Shown here in pieces: positions 34,872 to 37,167 of a DNA stretch of 37,167 nt. Position numbers and translations under genes: made by a program. Positions within the stretch are counted from its first letter, which is position 1; every line of letters begins with the position of its first letter. The stretch comes from a bacterium (GTDB lineage Bacteria > Babelota > Babeliae > Babelales > JABDEC01), in the NCBI GenBank assembly GCA_947481115.1, contig CANKEI010000003.1, positions 1-37,167 of the forward strand, read 5' to 3'. The notes beneath the pieces are model-generated. The model made no database searches and was not told the origin of the DNA. It saw only the letters and a program-made list of their open reading frames with translations.

Positions 34872-36413
34872 ATGATCTCCCAAAATAGCCCAGACAATAA
34901 TAATTCCCAAAATAATAATGCCCCGGAAACAGATAATATAAAACAAAGCTCTCGCCCGTTCATGGTGAGTGATTTAGACGCGAGCCCGACGGAGCATAGC
35001 GATAAATCGCATCGAACCATAGATAACAATTCTGGCACCATAGTTAGAGTAAGTGGTACCGTGATTGACGTTCAGTTTGAGCACACTAAAATCCCTACAA
35101 TTAATAATTTATTGTATGTCCAAGCTGCGAACAATCAAAAAGTATTTGTCGAAGTTGTACAGCAGTTGGGTGACGGGATAGTGCGTTGTATTTTATTGGT
35201 GGGTACTAGAGATTTATCCTGTGGCTTATCCGTCGTAGATACTGGTGCACCAGTGATGGTGCCAGTGGGTGATGTGGTACTAGGACGAATTTTTAATGTG
35301 TTGGGCCAGCCGATAGATAACCGTGGACCAGTTAATCATACTGAACAACGTTCGATCTATCATGATACGCCATTACTAATCGAACAAGCGATCGATAATA
35401 GTTTGCAAGAAACTGGCATTAAAATTATTGATCTCATGTGTCCCTACGTCAAAGGTTCTAAGATTGGTTTATTTGGCGGTGCCGGTGTTGGCAAAACTGT
35501 TTTGGTAATGGAATTAATTAGAAATATTGCTAAAGAGCATGATGGCGTTTCGGTCTTTACGGGTATCGGTGAACGAACTCGCGAAGGCAACGAGTTGTGG
35601 CTCGAAATGCGCGATACCGGCGTACTAGAAAAAACTGCTTTAGTATTTGCTCAGATGGGTGAACTGCCAGGTGCTAGATTACGTGTTGGTCTGACCGGTT
35701 TAACTATGGCAGAATATTTTAGAGATAAACAGCACAAAGACGTTTTATTATTTGTGGATAATATTTTTAGACTTGTACAAGCTGGCGCTGAAGTTTCGGC
35801 TTTATTAGAGCGCATGCCATCAGCTGTGGGCTATCAACCGACACTGGCATCTGAAATGGGTGCTTTTCAAGAACGTATAGCTAACACGATTAACGGTTCG
35901 ATTACTTCGATTCAAGCCGTCTATGTGCCAGCAGATGATATTACTGATCCGGCACCAGCGACTACTTTTGCCCATTTAAATTCTAGTACAGTATTATCGC
36001 GTAAATTAGTTGAGCTGGGTTTATATCCCGCAGTTGATCCACTAGAATCTAATTCAGCTGGCTTAGTGCCAGAAATTGTTGGCGAACAGCACTATCGTGT
36101 AGCTAAACGCGTGCAAGCAATTTTACAACGCTATCGTGAACTGCAAGATATTATTGCGATTTTAGGTTTAGATGAGCTTTCAGATGAAGATAAGTTAGTA
36201 GTTAAGCGGGCCAAGATTCTACAGAAATTTTTGACGCAGCCCTTATTTACGGCGGAGCAGTTTACCGGTATGGCAGGGCGGTATGTGGCTCGAGAACAGA
36301 CAGTAGCTGATTGCGAACAAATTGTGAATGGTTTATGTGATGATTTACCAGAGCAAGCTTTTTATATGATTGGTACCTTAGAAGAAGCTAGAACTAAAGC
36401 CAAAGAATTATAA
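34872..36413 (+). CDS. atpD: F-type ATP synthase subunit beta, with repeat-derived N-terminal extension
   Basis: 513 residues against about 460-470 usually. The beta subunit holds the catalytic sites of F1. Conserved: beta-barrel start 'SGTIVRVSGTVIDVQF', P-loop 'GGAGVGKT' near 201, 'GIGERTREGNELW', 'VLLFVDNIFRLVQAGAEVSA', 'MPSAVGYQPTLASEMG', and the C-terminal 'DELSDEDK' (DELSEED motif). The extra first ~55 residues are Asn/Ser-rich, and residues ~27-50 ('RPFMVSDLDASPTEHSDKSH') are encoded by a family 2 repeat at 34951-35021. Beta N-termini are not in the active site, so function is probably kept. No alpha, gamma or delta gene is nearby, so the ATPase genes are split, with beta and epsilon together as in cyanobacteria. 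Confidence 0.96.
   Translation: MISQNSPDNNNSQNNNAPETDNIKQSSRPFMVSDLDASPTEHSDKSHRTIDNNSGTIVRVSGTVIDVQFEHTKIPTINNLLYVQAANNQKVFVEVVQQLGDGIVRCILLVGTRDLSCGLSVVDTGAPVMVPVGDVVLGRIFNVLGQPIDNRGPVNHTEQRSIYHDTPLLIEQAIDNSLQETGIKIIDLMCPYVKGSKIGLFGGAGVGKTVLVMELIRNIAKEHDGVSVFTGIGERTREGNELWLEMRDTGVLEKTALVFAQMGELPGARLRVGLTGLTMAEYFRDKQHKDVLLFVDNIFRLVQAGAEVSALLERMPSAVGYQPTLASEMGAFQERIANTINGSITSIQAVYVPADDITDPAPATTFAHLNSSTVLSRKLVELGLYPAVDPLESNSAGLVPEIVGEQHYRVAKRVQAILQRYRELQDIIAILGLDELSDEDKLVVKRAKILQKFLTQPLFTAEQFTGMAGRYVAREQTVADCEQIVNGLCDDLPEQAFYMIGTLEEARTKAKEL
34951..35021 (-). repeat. Family 2 palindromic repeat translated in frame within atpD
   Basis: Read on the minus strand it starts TATGGTTCGATGCG and reaches 'CTCACCATGAACGGGCGAG', matching the TATGGTTCGATA end and the 'CACCACGAACGGGCC' block of the copies at 11746 and 31728. 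The middle differs. It lies wholly inside the atpD reading frame and does not break it. Confidence 0.7.
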
Positions 36414-36445
36414 AATAGAGTTATAAAAAAACAAAGTCCTAATTT

Positions 36446-36517
36446 CCCGCTCCAGGCGTCGCCAGAGGCTATGCCGGACACGGTCGTCCCGAGCGAAGTC
36501 GAGGGATGCTGCGGGTA
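36446..36517 (+). mobile_element. MITE-like element, family 1, partial copy F between atpD and atpC
   Basis: Carries the left-arm core 'CCAGGCGTCGCCAGAGGCTA' and 'TGCCGGACACGGTCGTCCCG', then switches to the short unit 'GAGCGAAGTCGAGGGATG' and 'CGGGTA'. Terminal repeats are missing. It widens the atpD-atpC gap to 147 bases. Confidence 0.75.
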
Positions 36518-36560
36518 TGATTTCGAGAACAAACTATATATTGTGAAAGAAATTATATCT

Positions 36561-36806
36561 ATGAAACTACAGTTAATTTCGCTGGATCAACCAGTGTATG
36601 AATATGAAATTAGTTGGCTAGAATTAGATACAACTACCGGTAATTATGTAATTCAGCCGGGTCATGCACCCATGATTTTAATTTTAACACCAGACTCTAA
36701 AGTAACTTGTTGTTTAGTTAGAAACGGCGAACAAAAATTGTTTATAATTCGAGATGGGATAGTGCATATTAAACGAGATGGTATAATCTTGAGTTACAAT
36801 AGTTAA
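36561..36806 (+). CDS. atpC: F-type ATP synthase subunit epsilon, short form
   Basis: 81 residues from the ATG at 36561. It has the N-terminal beta-sandwich of epsilon ('MKLQLISLDQPVYE', 'VIQPGHAPMILIL', 'IIRDGIVHIKRDGIIL'), which contacts gamma and the c-ring. The C-terminal helical hairpin, which inhibits ATP hydrolysis in longer forms (about 135 residues), is absent, so autoinhibition by epsilon is not expected. The frame is open upstream to 36471 but reads through MITE fragment F ('VVPSEVEGCCGYD'), so that start is rejected. The gene follows atpD and ends the unit. No strong ribosome site precedes the ATG. Confidence 0.85.
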   Translation: MKLQLISLDQPVYEYEISWLELDTTTGNYVIQPGHAPMILILTPDSKVTCCLVRNGEQKLFIIRDGIVHIKRDGIILSYNS

Positions 36807-36887
36807 ATTAAATAATATTAGACACAATCCTAAAAGCAGCAATCAAGGGGCTAATATTAGAAGAAGCAGTCACCTTAAGCAATAATA

Positions 36888-37167
36888 TTATCTTGAGTTA
36901 TTTTTTTTAAGCGCTTGAATCTGTTCAATACTTAAACCAGTTGTCTGTACAATTGTCGCAATATCTAAAACATCTAATAGCCGTTTTGCAATTTCAAGCG
37001 CTTTTTTTTGTTCACCCTTAGCCAACCCCTTAACCTCACCCTTAGCTTCAGCAGTTTCAATTTGGCTGATTTGGGATCGTAAAGCATCTAAATATTTTTC
37101 GTATTGCAGCATTTCTTGATTAGACCAATTACTTTGGGCTAGCAGACCAAAAGCATCCGTAAAATTA
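36888..37167 (-). CDS. C-terminal part of an Rpn-family PD-(D/E)XK nuclease/transposase-like protein (partial)
   Basis: The frame is open to the window edge; the visible ~92 residues end in a stop at 36888-36890. They match the C-terminal region of Rpn/PDDEXK_2 proteins: 'NWSNQEMLQYEKYLDAL', a charged helix with Gly-rich 'GEVKGLAKGEQKKALEIA', then 'LLDVLDIATIVQTTGLSIEQIQALK'. These proteins promote RecA-independent recombination in E. coli, and many copies are common in host-associated bacteria. The nuclease core lies outside the window, so whether it is intact is unknown. It converges with atpC. Confidence 0.75.
   Translation of the reverse strand, partial: NFTDAFGLLAQSNWSNQEMLQYEKYLDALRSQISQIETAEAKGEVKGLAKGEQKKALEIAKRLLDVLDIATIVQTTGLSIEQIQALKKNNSR

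Noticed and set aside
36471..36560. Upstream start of atpC
   Set aside because: The extra residues are encoded by MITE fragment F; the conserved epsilon N-terminus begins at 36561.
34872..36806. atpD-atpC as the start of an N-type (Na+) ATPase operon
   Set aside because: N-ATPase operons continue with atpQ, atpR and Fo genes; here the next gene is an opposite-strand Rpn fragment.

Overview
This window is an AT-rich stretch of a Gram-negative bacterial genome. It carries two complete outer-membrane beta-barrel genes and a third broken one, two secretins, an inner-membrane secretion platform, and F-type ATPase subunits. The mix points to a host-associated bacterium with a reduced, repeat-invaded genome: large secreted and outer-membrane proteins, gene fragments, a broken toxin-antitoxin pair, truncated DUF1016 and Rpn nucleases, and many short palindromic repeats. 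Candidatus Dependentiae (TM6)/Babeliae is my best guess. It rests on gene style only, and another host-associated lineage such as Legionellales is possible. No rRNA, tRNA or CRISPR array was seen.

Layout. 1-711: tail of a TPR-like gene, then a complete MITE-like element. 712-4657: a porin-like barrel overlapping aspS, closed by a strong hairpin terminator. 4658-6278: repeat debris, then a strikingly divergent enolase homologue. 6279-9372: a scrambled accessory patch with a truncated DUF1016 nuclease, a copied piece of the enolase 3' end, a frameshifted HigB toxin beside an intact HigA antitoxin, a MITE fragment, a 5'-truncated barrel gene and a small secreted Cys-rich protein preceded by a G9 tract. 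9400-19727 (minus strand): a probable operon moxR, gspC-like, gspD-like secretin, gspL/pilM-like, gspM/pilO-like and a second secretin, forming the envelope-spanning part of a type II secretion or type IV pilus machine. 19948-22656 (plus): a second barrel and galE. 22875-31499 (minus): a 2,874-residue secreted/membrane-anchored protein with a Cys-rich N-terminal part and a very long helical-repeat region. 31844-34183 (minus): lon. 34312-36806 (plus): orn, atpD and a short atpC. 36888-37167 (minus): C-terminal part of an Rpn-family nuclease.

Two palindromic repeat families tie the window together. Family 1 is about 157 bp, has 14-bp imperfect terminal inverted repeats flanked by TA, and carries a GC-rich core. 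Family 2 has TATGGTTCGATA ends. Copies lie between genes, at stop codons, and apparently in frame inside genes: the N-terminal extension of AtpD, the N-terminus of the second secretin and the linker of GspC. This resembles the behaviour of Rickettsia palindromic elements and is the most interesting signal here. No copy encodes a transposase in this window.
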